From Dillenia suffruticosa (Eukaryota; Streptophyta; Magnoliopsida; Dilleniales; Dilleniaceae): 64,000 nt of DNA. Below are positions 37,010-50,000 of this stretch, in pieces. Each line of letters opens with the position of its first letter. The stretch's first letter is position 1. The stretch spans positions 8,429,500 to 8,493,499 of the forward strand of contig JAVTVX010000013.1 of NCBI GenBank assembly GCA_033439265.1. The letters are read 5' to 3'. The notes beneath the pieces were generated by a model. The model did no database searches. It was not told the origin of the DNA and worked only from the letters and a program-made list of their open reading frames with translations. Made by a program: the position numbers and the translations under genes.

Positions 37010-37046
<37 letters not shown>

Positions 37047-37059
37047 GTTACATGGGAGG

Positions 37060-37470
37060 ATGGACAGACTACCCTTTAAAGTAAACCCTCCCTCAAATAT
37101 CACACTTTAACATATAATATATCTCAGAAGGACTTGTGGACTCCAGGGCTATCTATCGGCCCAAGTCTGGTAAGCATATCTGCACAGGTATTTCTTTCTC
37201 TGTTAGCAACAATCATTTGATACACCAACATATTATGGATTAGCTCCTAGCATTCTCAAATTATATAATAATCTGCATGTGAGAGAGCTACATTAGAGAT
37301 AAAGATTGAAATAAGTTTAGTCAAGTCAATCTCAAGAATAACTGGGGAAAACTTTGTGCAACTCAAAAGAATCAGCCTCTTTTTAACTCCACAAAACTTT
37401 GCGGTAAATGAATTTGCAACCCTCAAAGTTATCATGAACTTCCAGACTCATAATCTGTACTTATCTCTAA
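37060..37470 (-). pseudogene. LINE RNase H-like domain (broken)
   Basis: Minus-strand translation contains a run ending IVANRERNTCADMLTRLGP near 37150-37200, matching the PREGN.CAD.LA.LG motif. Upstream is VILEIDLTKLISIF, which fits the VE.D...... strand of RVT_3 domains. It is followed toward 37032 by a short tail and poly(A). Confidence 0.68.
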
Positions 37471-37499
37471 AAAGACCTCTACACCTACTACCTAAGAAG

Positions 37500-39749
37500 T
37501 AACTCTAACAATCCATCTTGAAATACAATCCAGAAGAGGTGAATATGCTGTATGATACGTTTTTGATGATTTGAAGGTTTCTCAGATTATTGAAAAGAAA
37601 GTAAGATGAGGGAGTTGGAGAATGAAGAAAAACAGAGCATACACACAATTTTATAGTGGTTCCACCAAATCCGATATAATCCACTCCCATATTCTACCTG
37701 GATTTTCACTATTTGCAACTCAAATAGTACAACAAATTTTCTTTAAAGTACAAGTCAAACATTTACGGTGTTTCTTCTGAAAACATTATCCAATCTCTCT
37801 CTGATTGTTTCTCTCTTTAAATTCCAAACCGAGAAACCCTCTCTGATCTTTTAAACTTTTAATACAAAAAGAGAGCAAATATTACAATAAATGAAACTAA
37901 AACTTTAGGTGTAACAAATTTAAAGTTCAAACAAAGAATTTATAGAAGATTTGAAAATTAGTGTGTTTTGTGTGAAGCTAAAGTATGTAGATGAAAAATG
38001 GAGTGTTCAGTAATGTGTTCTCTGTTAGCACCTCTCTCTTTTGTTCTTAGCACATTATTCTCTTTCAAAATTTCTCTCTTTTGAGTATTTATTTTGAGTT
38101 GTTGAGAGAGACGTTGTGGTAGGTTCAAATTTGAATCTCTTTCATTAATACTTCAACCATCACATTCAATGCTTTCACATGTTGCTCTATACAAATCAAT
38201 GAGACTACTTTCTTTTTGCTTTTCTGCTCACTACTCTGGGTAACCAATAACATAACTTCATTTTGCTGTATAATATGAATGTTAGAGCTCAACCATATTT
38301 TATAAAAGATTTTTCACTGATAATCTTTATTAAGATATTTTAAATAAGTTTAGCTTGAATGACTTCTGATTAATTCTTTGTATATCAAAATTCAAGTGTT
38401 AACTAATTAAATTATCAGTGGACCGTGTTTAGAGAGTCATAGACAAGTGTCAAGTGAATTTGCTAATTGGCTAAGTCCCTTAGTTCAAAAAAACTTATCA
38501 TTTTAATGTATTGTCTAAGTCAGATTATCAAGCAATTTTAAGATATTCATGTGATGCAATCACCAAACAATTTTAAAAAACATATGCAATGACACATGAC
38601 TTTATAACATAATGTGGCATTTATCGGATAATTAAAATCAACTTATAAATCTTATATGAAATGAAGATTAACCCTAAAATGTTTAGACTTATGTGTGTGT
38701 TCAATTTCATCAAAATACAGTCGAATGATATTTATTTTCAGTTGATTGTTCGTACTCCAAATGTTCACTCAGTTGAATGGGATGATGAGACGGCCGGCTC
38801 ACTAAGCATTGCTATGCTTAGTTGGTCAGCTGAGTCTCTTACTCGATCAATCGAGGCCTGCTCGGTTACCCAAGACCCTTGCTGGATTGGTTCTCTTGGT
38901 GCATTTCAAATCTCTCGGCTACCTCCCTCCCTTGGTCCATTTTAATCTCTCGAACACTTCCTTCTCTCTCGGTCCATTTTAATCTCTCGGTTGATCTAGT
39001 CATTTCCTCCTTATTTCCTTAGTAATGATCGTTTAAGTAAATGCTTAATTTTTACATTTAAGTTTTTATATTTCCATTTACTTAAGATACTACATTTAAA
39101 TAAAGAAGTCCTTCATTTGAATTTAGTAAAAATTGTTCTAAAACCTAATTTCTTAAAAATAAAAGTCAACTTTTTTTTCAAAAAACAAAATTCAAGTTTG
39201 ACTTTATTCAATTTGAATGTTTGGAAGATTAATGACTTAAAAAAATTCTAAAAAAATAGGTTTTAACCTAAGTTATATATGAAAAAAAAATACCACAATT
39301 TTTAATTCCCATTTTCTTGACATTTCAAACATTTATATTTTCAAGTATTTAATCTCTAACGAATTGGTTATCGTTGGATTTTCAATATTCTAAATATCTT
39401 ATTTCATATCCAACTTGCTTATTTCGGTAGCACTATTAATAATGAGTTGTTTCTCCTTATTATGTAACCGGTTTTCAATATTCTCGAGTATCAACTATGT
39501 TCATGCATTTTATCTATATGCATTACTGTATTTCTTCTGATGAGTCGACTGTTCTTTATGTTTCAACTAACAGTTCTCAGATTTTTTCCTTAACCAATCT
39601 AATCATATTTTGTTTATCATCAAAACCTATCAACAACTAATCATGTCGATTACTCTTTAGATTTATTTAAGTCTATTTAAATTTACATTTTAATTATTCT
39701 AACCATATTTTATTTGTCATCAAAACCTATCAATATGTTAACACATCTA
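37500..39749. other. About 2.2 kb of foreign-looking sequence inside the LINE
   Basis: Between the RNase H and zf-RVT parts of the LINE lies AT-rich sequence with no LINE coding. Around 37640-37690 a phrase like TTTTATAGTGGTTCCACCAA resembles the TTTTACGTGGTTCGG motif often seen in plant copia LTRs, so part may be an LTR remnant. A 30-base phrase with CATCAAAACCTATCAA is repeated about 100 bases apart (near 39615 and 39715). No ends were established. Confidence 0.4.
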
Positions 39750-40250
39750 TATTTAGCTTATAAAAACCCAAGGGAGGAGAGACCCCACCTTATCCAATAT
39801 CCCGTGTGAGGGAGAGTATGAGACTTACCCACAACTACTAGCTACCCATCTTGAGAACAACTAGGGCAAAGGTAGAAATACTCTCTGAAGAAAAGGTTAT
39901 AACCTCAAAAATACTTTTGTATCGAGCTTTCCAAATTACCTATAGTGTATATAAAACAAATGGTCCATGGCATTCCCCTATGAAGAGCATGGGATTTGCA
40001 ATTCCTAACCAAGCATTCCTTCGCTGGTAAGCTCTCCATCACCAACCTCAAAAGGGAGGATGCATGTAGAACCTAAACCCAAACCTAACAAGCAAAGGCA
40101 CAATCCTCGATTAAATGAATTAATGTCACCATCCTCTATCAACAAAGATGACACCACGAGTCGTCGATGAAACCTTGACGATACCTCCTGGCATTAGTCA
40201 TTAGGGTATCTTGGGATATGAGACAAATCAAAACTTTAACTTGTTTCTAT
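39750..40250 (-). pseudogene. LINE zf-RVT-like region and linker (broken)
   Basis: Minus-strand reading around 40165 gives a degraded W-C-H-L-C core followed by sequence like the D..H.F..C of zf-RVT domains, and near 39940 WKARYKSIFEVI, like the WKARN..IF linker common in plant LINEs. Recognition depends on order and partial motifs only. Confidence 0.55.
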
Positions 40251-41179
40251 CACTTCAACCTCCAAAACCACCTCCATGAGCCATTCGGAATAGTACCAAG
40301 GTCCTCTAGGTGAGTGAAAATGGAAGATGCCAATTGTATCGAGAAAGTGCCTAAGAAGTCTCCCGCCTAGCATAATATGTCTCATACTTCTGGATTTTGA
40401 TAGATTAAAACCAACCTCCTCTGCTATAGGATCCGGAAGAATTCCAACGAGACTGGGAACATCCTATTACCTATCCAGGATAATAAATTGATGCACCCAT
40501 GAAACTATTGGGGAATCCGCCACCCTACCATTGATCCTCCTTAATAATGGACTCTCCCTAACCGAATGATCCTCCCAAAAATCTAATTCCTAGCCCTTTT
40601 GTAGGTGCTAGCGTAAGCCCATTTTCTAATATTTCTGAATCTATAAGAGATCCCCTCCAAAGTAGGGAACAATTAGGAGGCTTCTTGCACCGAAGGAAAT
40701 CTAATTGTCAAAAATATTTCCTATTAAGAATCTCACACCATAGGGCCGAGTCCAATAATAACAACCTTGATCGTAGTTTTGTGAAAAAAACACAATTAAC
40801 ATTTCAAGACTTACGAATTCCTAATTCACCCTCATCTTTCGATTAACACCCCAGATCTTAATGAATCACATGGATCTGACAAACTCCTTCTGAATCACCT
40901 CAGAGGAATTAACTATTAAGCTTATTAAGACGATCACAAACTAATTTTAAAAACCAAACTAACTGCATAAAATAGACAGGAATTGTTGATATTACTGCCT
41001 AAATGAGGGTTCTTCGCCCCGCAAAACTTAAGGTTTTCAATTTCTACCTAAATATCTTGTTCTGAGCCTGATAAATCAAAAACTGCTATTGAGATTTACT
41101 TACCGGCCATGTGAGATAGGAACCTAGATATATCTCTAATTCCTTTGTTAGTTGAAATTAACTTTGGGAGGCTAAACAC

Positions 41180-41660
41180 CTCTTCAAGGCTGCAGAGTTT
41201 GAGGGGAAACAATCAATTTAGTCTTGTTCAAATTTAACGTCAAACCACTATACTCTGAGAAAACACGAAGGTAGTCTAGGACCATAGATAAAACATAGGG
41301 TTTAGCATCCGTAAACAACATAAGATTATTGATGAAGAACAAATAGGAGATGGCAAACCCCGGCCACTCACCTTCTCCTGAATCAAATAAGACAATTTCC
41401 CCATTAACAGAATAAAAAAATAAGAAGAAACAGGATAACCTTGTTGTCGACCTTTCCCTAAGGGAAAATAAGGACAGGCCTCCTGGACCTCCTTATTCCA
41501 AAGTAAAGCAGACCAAGCGTGAATAACTACAAACATAATTAATCAAATCAAACGATTCGAGATCTCGAAATCCTATAATGTTTGCCCCAGAGAACATCAA
41601 TCTATACTATCATAAGCCTTTTGCAAGTCAACCTTCAAAACCATTTTCCAATAGGATCTT
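41180..41660 (-). pseudogene. LINE reverse transcriptase core (broken)
   Basis: Minus-strand translation gives MVLKVDLQKAYDSID near 41620 (family MLKVDL.KAYDSV), GKGRQQGYPVSSYFFILLM near 41460 (family RGLRQGDPLSPYLF), LMLFTDAKP near 41310 where FADDLLLF is expected, and EYSGLTLNLNKTK near 41220. The catalytic Asp-Asp pair is therefore damaged and the frame is interrupted by stops. Confidence 0.82.
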
Positions 41661-42150
41661 CTAGAATTTCATTTTGAATGCACAATCTTGATATTATCCA
41701 ATAGGCCTCTTCTCAATAGAAAACTACTCTGAAATAGACCCACTATGTATTGCAGGATAGGACGAAGTCACACAGTTGGATTCCATTAGGCCCCATGGCA
41801 TTAAGCCCCTTCATTGAAAAGATCCTCTCTGGATCTCTGTAACTTCAATCGGGTGACTCAAGAGAATCTGATCATCTACATCAATAGTCCTCTTCTGATC
41901 TATGTACTCAATTGGTCCATCTCGAAAGGGGTCCTCGTAAATAATTCCGTGTAGTAAGAAGTCGCATGTGCCTTAAGCCCACTTTAATTTAAACACCCCC
42001 TATTAATTTTTTAACTGAGAAATCTTATTTCTATTCCGGCAAATAACAGTGGACATATGATAAAATTTGGTGTTACAATCTTCCTAACAGAACCACAAAT
42101 CTAAGATTTACAATGTCAAAAAGCTTTCTCTATATCAAGCATCTAGTGAT

Positions 42151-42770
42151 ACTTTTCCAATTTAAAAGTCATCTCATATTGATGAACGGTGAAAAATAAT
42201 ATATTGAAAACAGAAATTTTGGACATCAAGAATTGGAAGGTAAAATTATTTTCATTTCTAATTTTGTCAAAAAAAAGGAGAAAGGCAAAGCTGCTTTTTT
42301 ACCTCAACTTAACCAGTTGGGGGCAAATGATCTCCTCAACTCTACTTCACCCTCGCTTTAGCCGTCGGCACCATAAAGGGTTTAACCGCACTTTAAGTTC
42401 CTCAACCTAAAATTTTACAATATTTATCTCTAAGTGGGGGTTGACAATGCAATGGTAAAGGGATTTATGGAGGTAAAATGCATTTGTTGAGAGATGCCAA
42501 CTCTTTTATTTTTAATAGTATATCTATTACCATTAATAAAGAAAATAAATTTCGATAAATATTATTTGAATTTAAGTATTTTTAAACGTATTTCTTTAAA
42601 AAAAGAAAAAGAGCGAAGGGATGAGAGAGAGAGAAGATATGTTTTTCTTTTTCAGATAATAATAATTTAAAATAATTTTGACCGATTTTAAATTTTAATT
42701 TTCTCATGAATTCTCGCCTTCAAGACACAGTCAGACCTGAAAATAGAAGCAAAATGATTGTTGGGAACCA
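42151..42770. other. Intergenic stretch upstream of the HAT3.1-like gene
   Basis: No coding sequence was recognised. Probably includes upstream regulatory sequence of the plus-strand gene; no specific sites other than the TATA box are claimed. Confidence 0.4.
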
Positions 42771-42777
42771 TATATAA
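42771..42777 (+). promoter_or_regulatory. Candidate TATA box of the HAT3.1-like gene
   Basis: TATATAA lies about 30 bases before a plausible transcription start near 42805 and about 260 bases before a 5' leader splice donor (TTAG then GTAATC at 43035). No other TATA of this quality was noticed nearby. Confidence 0.5.
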
Positions 42778-42982
42778 CACCATCAGTAGACTCCATGGAC
42801 AGAGAGGGATAGAGAGGGGTGAAGAAGGAGCCGACCGTTGGGAGAGGAAGAGGCAGACCTCGGATGGCGTTCTGAGTAACATCAATCAGCTTCGATAATC
42901 ACACCATTAACAAGAAATCAAATATCTCTTTTTTTGAATGTCAAATTTGGAGGTACTAATTCTCAACTTCTCTTTGACCAGA

Positions 42983-43034
42983 ATGGGCTTTCGTGCTCTT
43001 AGATCTTTTGTTTTCTGCTTCCTGTTATTATTAG
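42983..43034 (+). other. Upstream ORF start in the HAT3.1-like 5' leader
   Basis: An ATG in the leader exon opens MGFRALRSFVFCFLLLL up to the splice donor at 43035. Spliced to the acceptor before 44041 it would continue as [12 protein letters not shown] and stop at 44076, overlapping the main start at 44052 in another frame. Such an overlapping upstream ORF could lower main-ORF translation. It depends on a leader intron I infer from splice signals. Confidence 0.4.
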
Positions 43035-44051
43035 GTAATCCAATCTTGCTCCTTTCTTCACCAATTCCGCTATTTGATGTTGTTCATTGAGATTATTGCA
43101 TGAGATAGGATTTGCTATCTGCAATTTCGTCCTCTGGTGATCACTCATTGCCGACATGAACGCTTTGTGTGGTAGTTACGGGAATGATGAGGATTTGGAT
43201 ATTAACCAGCGAATGGGGTTGAATCGCAATGCCAAATATCAACTTTGATTCTGGGTTTTCTTTTCTCTCTCTTGATCCTTTAGTACTGTTTATATCTTCA
43301 TCTGGGTTCTAATCCCGACATTGATTTTGGCAGAGATGGTTTTCGGTTCTTGATTTTAATGGAGTGTGAACTAGAGGCTTAGGCTCTCTCTCTCTCTCTC
43401 TAAATTTCCTTTCTGTTCTTCTAGAGATGATTGCTGAAGCGTGTTTGACTTCAGAATCCTTATGTTGAACTTTGTTTAGGGTAATGTGAAATAGGTTCAG
43501 CTAATTTACCCTAGCTTGTTTTTTCACTGTAGTTAAAGGATGGTGAAGTTTGGTTATGCAACTGCAGTTCAAGCGAAAAAGCTCCTGCAATATTGAGTTT
43601 GAGGGCTGGTTCTCTCGCATGCTCCTAAATCATTTTCATGTGGTTGATCATTGTAAAAAGCACAAATATAATTTGGTTCAACCTTATGATGAAATTATAA
43701 AATATGAGGATTTTAATTACTAGTACTATTGACATGGGATATGGAGATGGAGGATGCCTGAAGCCTCCTCTAAGTCTGATGTGCTTTTAGAAGGGTCATG
43801 CCCTTCATTGCACAATTAATTATATATACTTGTTACATACCTGATCTTGCAATCTCAAACCAGGAATGGAAGACCACCACTTGTGGTGCATCACAATTTC
43901 ATGCAGCTACTGCTGAACAGAGACCACCTCTTGTGCCATCCCTGAAAGTTATTTTGCACGCTTATGTTGCTCAATCTCACAACTTTCTTTTTCTTTTCAT
44001 ATTTTCTAATATTGCACTTGTTTTTTTTTTTTTTTCAGATAGATATGCCAT

Positions 44052-47000
44052 ATGCCAGGAGCACAAAAGAAACTAACAAATCAAGAATCTGGTGAATGCT
44101 GCTTTTCAAAGAGCAGCATTGGGTCTAAGCTAATTGCACTGTTGGAGAAAGCTGGTAAAAGTGAAGCATCCCAAATTAAGAGTTGCAAATCCAAAATAAA
44201 GTCCCATTGTAAAAAACTTGGGTTAAACATGTCAAAGACAAAAACTGCTAAAGTAACGAGCAAGGAGATCAGAAAGGAGACTGTAAACAAAAACCAGATT
44301 ATGAGATCAACTCAGCATGAGACACAGAATTCCTCTAAGAAGCTCAAGTCATTATGTCAAGGTGCTAAAAATTTCTCATTTCCTAAATCCAAGGGGCATC
44401 AGATGAATCAAAATGGTGATATTAAAATTCGCAAGAGAAGAAAAAGGCGGAAGCATCGGAAAGAAAATGTACAACTTGATGAGGCTTCTCGCTTACAGCG
44501 AAGAACAAGGTACTTGTTGATAAAGATGAAGCTCGAACAGAACCTTATAGATGCTTATTCAGGAGAAGGTTGGAAAGGACAGAGGTGAGGGATACTCCAT
44601 ATTTGATACTTCTTCAAAAGCTTCAATGCCATGTTTCTTTATGCTTGTCTTTTACCATTTGTGTTCTCATAAGTTGACCTGTTTGAAGAAAAACAGCATT
44701 TATACCATCAGATTTTTCACTGTGATGGCTGACAAGATTGTTTCTTGAATATGTACTAGCCTAATGCAAACACTGGATGAAAAATTATTCCTTTGATGGA
44801 CCTTGCATGCTTTAATTGTACTACAAAAGAAAATTTTCCTTTCTTTGTTGGAGAGACCATACAGTAAAGCATTTCAATGCCTATTAATCATTCCTCAACC
44901 CTCACAATAATTTTTTATTATTATTTATGGCTTTCAATTTGCTTTGCAATAGAACATATAATCAGTACATCTTTTTCCTTTGTAGGGTCAGACTATTTTA
45001 GTTGCATACTGAAATTCTTTATTAAGTAATATAATACCTGTGCAAATAGATAAGTGTCATTATTAACTAGATTAAGCTAACCAGTTCTATAACTTGTTGG
45101 TATATTCTTTGCTTTTCTGTTTGCATTGAATGCTCGTCATTCTATTTTGTCCAGAGTACTGGGAGAATCAGAGTTCCTTTTCTGTTTTCCCTTTTTTGCT
45201 TGTGATAATTAGTTATATACTCTTCCGGTGTCTCATTATATTTTATCTTTCAGTGGCAAAATCTTGACGCATAAAGAAAGTATGTCAGTGTATATGGTAA
45301 TAAATGCTTGACCAAAAATGAAGACATTGAAAACCTAATCAATCAAGGAATTATTTCCTTAAGCACACAATTACTTCTTGACAGCATGCAACCATCAATC
45401 TCTGGTAAAAAGTAATTTTATGATGCATTTTTCTCCGCCAACATCCATCCAGGCTACAAAAAGTGTTTAGCTAATTCTCTTTCCCACTTTTAGCATTTCC
45501 ATTTACATGATCTTAATCCGTTTAAAATTAATCTTTTATCTGAATCAAAGTTTTCTTTCTTATATTTCCTTCACAGTCGAGAAAAAATTAAACCAGAGAT
45601 GGAGCTACGAAGGGCAAGGAAACAAATACTTAAGTGTAAACTGGGGATACGCGAGGCAATTCGCCAGCTAGATTTGCTCAGTTCTGAGGGATGCATAGAA
45701 AACTCTGTGATTGCTCCAGATGGTTCAGTTTACCATGAACATGTACTTGTGCATCACCAACTAATATGATCTCATCACTTTTACTCTACAAAATTCTGTG
45801 ATTTCTCTGGTTTCATTATTTCTTTATTCATTTGGTTTGGCCATCAAATTATTCTCCCCTTTTCATTGTTGTTAAGGTGAAGAATTGAATCAAGAGAAGA
45901 ATTGAATCAGGAAATTTCTTTCTGTGTTGTCAAACGTGGGATTATTTAGCAATGCTCAAAGCATTTTGCATTTCATATGCTCTTTTTTCTGATCTTTCAA
46001 TTTTCTGATTTATTTTCTCATTTTCAGTTAGAGAGTTAATATTCTTCACCATCATCAGCAAACTTGGACAACCTGACTAAAATGATAATATTTATCTTTT
46101 TTGTAAAGATAATCTGTGCAAAGTGCAAATTACGGGAAGCTTTTCCAGATAATGACATTATACTATGTGATGGGACATGCAATTGTGCTTTCCATCAAAA
46201 GTGCCTGGATCCACCATTGGCAACTGAAAATAGTAAGGCATCGTTGTAATTTCTTCTTCCTTGATCTATTGATTTAATTTGTCTTAGTTGCAGATCTCTC
46301 CATACTTTAGATTTTTGTATTATTTATTGTTGAAATTAACATCTTATTGACTTAATCATATATCAGTTCCTCCAGATGATCAAGGCTGGTTATGCAGATT
46401 TTGTGAATGTAAGATGGATATCATAGAAGCAATGAATGCTCATATTGGGACCCACTTCTCTGTGGATAGTAATTGGCAGGTTGGCTCCATAATTTTCCCT
46501 TTCTTTTTCGAATTCTTCATCTTCTCTTTTGTCTCTAATTTAGATACAATAATCTCATTCGAAAACCAACCAGGAAATTTTCAAGGAAGAAGCAGCTTTG
46601 TCTGATGGTGGGGATGTGCTACTGAATCCAGAAGAAGACTGGCCTTCTGATGATTCAGAAGATGATGATTATGATCCGGATAAAAACAACAGTGGGAGTT
46701 GCAGTAAGCTGGGTTCTGATAATAGTAGTTCTGATGAAACTAGCAGTTCATGCAGCTTAAGTTGGTCAGTTGAAGGTCAGTCCCCAGAAGCAAAAAGTGG
46801 AGGCAAAGTTTTCAGAAGAAACTTTGGCGACTGCATTGATATTGTAGATTCTGATGGAAGTACTGATGCTGAAATCTTAAGTGGCCGTAGGCAGAGAAGA
46901 GCAGTTGATTACAAGAAATTATATGACGTAAGTATTTTGATGCACAGGTTGAGCCCTTTAGCTAGATGGGTTCTTTAAAATATGAATGGCCCATGAATTT

Positions 47001-50000
47001 AGCATCAAAGAGAATCATTTAATTGACTCAACTTCAAAACAAGCTGGGTTCGAACCGCAAACTATTAATTTTCTATTGGGTACATTTTGTAGTGTCCTGT
47101 AACTGAGATTAACTGTTTTCAAAAATGAAAACATAAGAGGGGGGGAGAGAGAGAGAGCTCTTTAAAAATTATCCTAGTCTCTTCTCCACTGAATTGCTTT
47201 GTATCTCATCCATGCATTGGCATATTATCACAGTTACCACTCATAGTGAACTCTTGAAAATCTTTCTGTTGAGAGAAGCAATGGATGAGCTTTTGGCAAT
47301 CACATTTACCATTATCCTTGATGGCATACATATGTATCCCTTGCAATGTCGGATATTTGGTACCAATCTTTTTATAAGTGGGTGTCTAAACACAGTTATT
47401 CATAATTGTTTTTTTCGGTCTACACATCCATATTGTGAAAGAAAACTACTTTTTAACGTCAATTAACAGTTAAACCCTTTCTTATCAGAAATTATACTCC
47501 ACAATTTTCTGGGAAAAAAAATGATTTCCTTTGTGGCAGATGTTTCATCAATATAATTTGGTTTAGATGTTTATTTGCTTCTTCTAGGAAATGTTTGGAA
47601 AGGATGTTGCCGTTAGTGAACAATTTAGTGAAGATGAAGATTGGGGTCCTGGAAAAAGGAAAAGAAGTGAAAAGGAATCAGATGCAGCAAGCATGCTTAT
47701 GGCACTATGTGGAAGTGACAAAATATGTCCAACTAAGGAAAAAATGGAAATGCAAGATGGACTTCCTCCAAAAACCCAAATCAAAAGGAGAATCTTCAGA
47801 ATCGCACCTGATGCAGTTGAGGTAAGTGGTTGTGCATATTCTTTGTGCAAGGCACATTTATTAATGGCCTGTATGTTTATTGCATGGCGAAATATTTCCA
47901 AGTAAGAAAAAATAGAAATGCAATATTGACTTCCTCCAAAATCCCCAAGTAAAGGAAGATTGTTCAGAATCCCACCTGATGCCGCTGGGGTAGATGGTTT
48001 TGGTGTACAGCATATTTTTTTATAGCTTCTTTGGTTATTACATGGTACTCAGCAGCTTAAAGAATCTTATTTATAAAGTTACATTTATATCTAACATTGT
48101 AGATATGGTTATTTTAGGGCATTAGCCACCAAGGGGTGTGATGGTTTCATTTTAAAGTGGCATTTTTCAACCTTTAAGCACCACTTTTTGATTATATAAA
48201 TCTGATTCAGATTTTTTGATGATTTTGTCGACTCCTTAGAAACCTTGGATGTATTGGTGCACCTCTATGGTTCTTTTTTTGGTGTGTCCGTGTTTGTCTG
48301 TGTCAGTGTGTAAATATACATATGCCTTTTCTATCAGAGAAAGATTTATAGCCAAACATCCCCTAAATTTTTTAACATTAGAGCTAGCCTGGCAATATGC
48401 TTGTTTAACGCTAAGTGTGTGCTTCAATTGTCCACATCCAGAAGCTTCGCCTGGCATTTGCTGAGAATGAGCTTCCCTCCAGAGCTGTCAAGGAGGATCT
48501 TTCGAAGCAGCTGGGTCTTGAACCTGAGAAGGTAATGGGTTGTTTAATTTAATAAGGTTTACTTCAGTATACAGGTGTAAGCTACACATGCAATAGGCAC
48601 AAGACCATGAGCATAAAATTTGTGCCTAGAAATGTGGTGAATCTTTCCCATTGGTGGCTTCAAACTTCTAAAGTTTCAGCTCAATTTTCTGTTTACAGGT
48701 TGACAAATGGTTTAAGAATGCACGATACCTAGCCCTCAAAACCAGGAAGGTAGGTTGTAATCCAAGGAGTTCCTATACAATTTTAACACTGATCTTACTC
48801 CTTTTAATACTAGTCTCACTGCAAATTGCAATGGAACTCTGATAGTCTTCTTTTCTGGTCCTTTTCTATTTTATTGAACTTTATATACATGAGAGAGAGA
48901 GAGAGGGCATATTCTAGCTGCAGAGAGAGAACCTGTGAGATGACTATTTGGGGTTCATTATAAAATCATCCTTGTAGTTTGATTCATTTGATTTTAGATA
49001 GATGAGAGTGATCATATTTTCACAGTGAAGTAAATTACTGTGAAAATATCACTTCTTTTCTTGCTTTAACATGATTCACTCAACAATGTTTCTATCAGCA
49101 GAAGCCAGTGTTAGAAAGGTGCAGTCTTCACAAATCAAACTAAAATATTTGTATATCTGTTTTCCATCTTTTGTACTGCCCACCATGTACTAGGGATACT
49201 TGTAGCTTATGGAATTGGCCTCAATGTCTTTTACTTTCATGTGAAAGTTCTTTAAATTTTGATGACTACTAATTTGAATGTATATTGGCCCCTCTTTTCA
49301 GGAAAAGGGAGAAAAAGATATTCAAAGTTCTATGGATGAGCATAAATCAGACATTGTGAAGAACAGTACTATTGATCTTTCAACATCTAGGGATCCTTTG
49401 ATTGCAACTCTAATCCATACATCTAAGAACTTGAAGAAGCTTCGGCAGGGAAAGAAGGCAAAACATACTACCTGTGCCCCAGTGATACAGAAGGAAAGTG
49501 CTTCACTTGGGTCACCTTTCAATAGTAACCAGGTATTATCTTTTCCTTCCAGCAAATCATCACTTTAAAGGAAAGCCATTTCAAGAAAGCTTTCATGAGG
49601 TAGAGGAATTAAATCTGCAAGTGTCTTTAGTTCAATGCCCTGAAGCAGGTTTTATGATGTACTTCACTTTGGAGTCCATTTTGGAGGGATTCCCACAAAA
49701 ATCGTGATGCCTGTAATTTACGGTGGAATCAGAAAAGGGTGCATCTAGGGCTTCTCCAATTTTTTTTTTAAAGAGAAAAAAGAAAAAGGCATCTTGTGAT
49801 GGTTATAAGTATAACTCTTCCTCTGGTTTAGTTAGAGGGGGCCTCTAGCTTAAACTAGAAATTTTGAGTAGTTCACCTGATGAGAATATAGCTAGTTCAC
49901 CATAGCATTTAGATACCAAAGTATTCTGGTTTAAACTGGCTACAAGATTTAGAAAGTATATGCTAGCCCTTTTTTGCGGGGTAGGGGCTTTAGGAATCAG

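Larger units (their letters stand above)
34990..37031 (+). repeat. Large tandem duplication (unit about 890 bases) with embedded minisatellites
   Basis: Three diverged copies of an AT-rich flank can be read: about 34990-35340, 35860-36245 and 36770-37031. Markers such as AATAAATTATTA...AAT and the phrase TGTAGTGAAAA.CACTTGA (near 35270 and 36167) recur at about 890-900 base spacing. Between flanks lie two arrays of about 60-base units. The third unit is cut at about 37031 by the 3' end of a LINE. Coding frames here, with about 20-residue periodicity, are by-products of the 60-base period. Confidence 0.8.
37032..42150 (-). mobile_element. Decayed LINE (L1-type non-LTR retrotransposon), split by an insertion
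   Basis: Minus-strand order: reverse transcriptase (about 41660-41180), zinc-binding zf-RVT-like part (about 40250-39950), linker (to about 39750), then after a gap an RNase H-like domain (about 37470-37060) and a T run at 37032-37046, which is the poly(A) tail on the minus strand. This is the normal order of plant L1-type ORF2. The frames are full of stops and shifts. The left end is well placed by the tail; the right end is approximate because endonuclease sequence was not recognised. Confidence 0.8.

Noticed and set aside
44046..44096. ATG at 44046 as start of the HAT3.1-like protein
   Set aside because: Its frame stops after 16 codons; the ATG at 44052 opens the long conserved frame.
47043..47062. 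GGTTCGAACC, a perfect Pol III B-box-like phrase in a HAT3.1-like intron
   Set aside because: No A box, tRNA fold or SINE tail is apparent nearby.
49098..49120. Possible micro-exon in the HAT3.1-like gene between exons 9 and 10 (after ATCAG, before GTGCAG)
   Set aside because: Its length is not a multiple of three, while skipping it joins exons 9 and 10 in frame.
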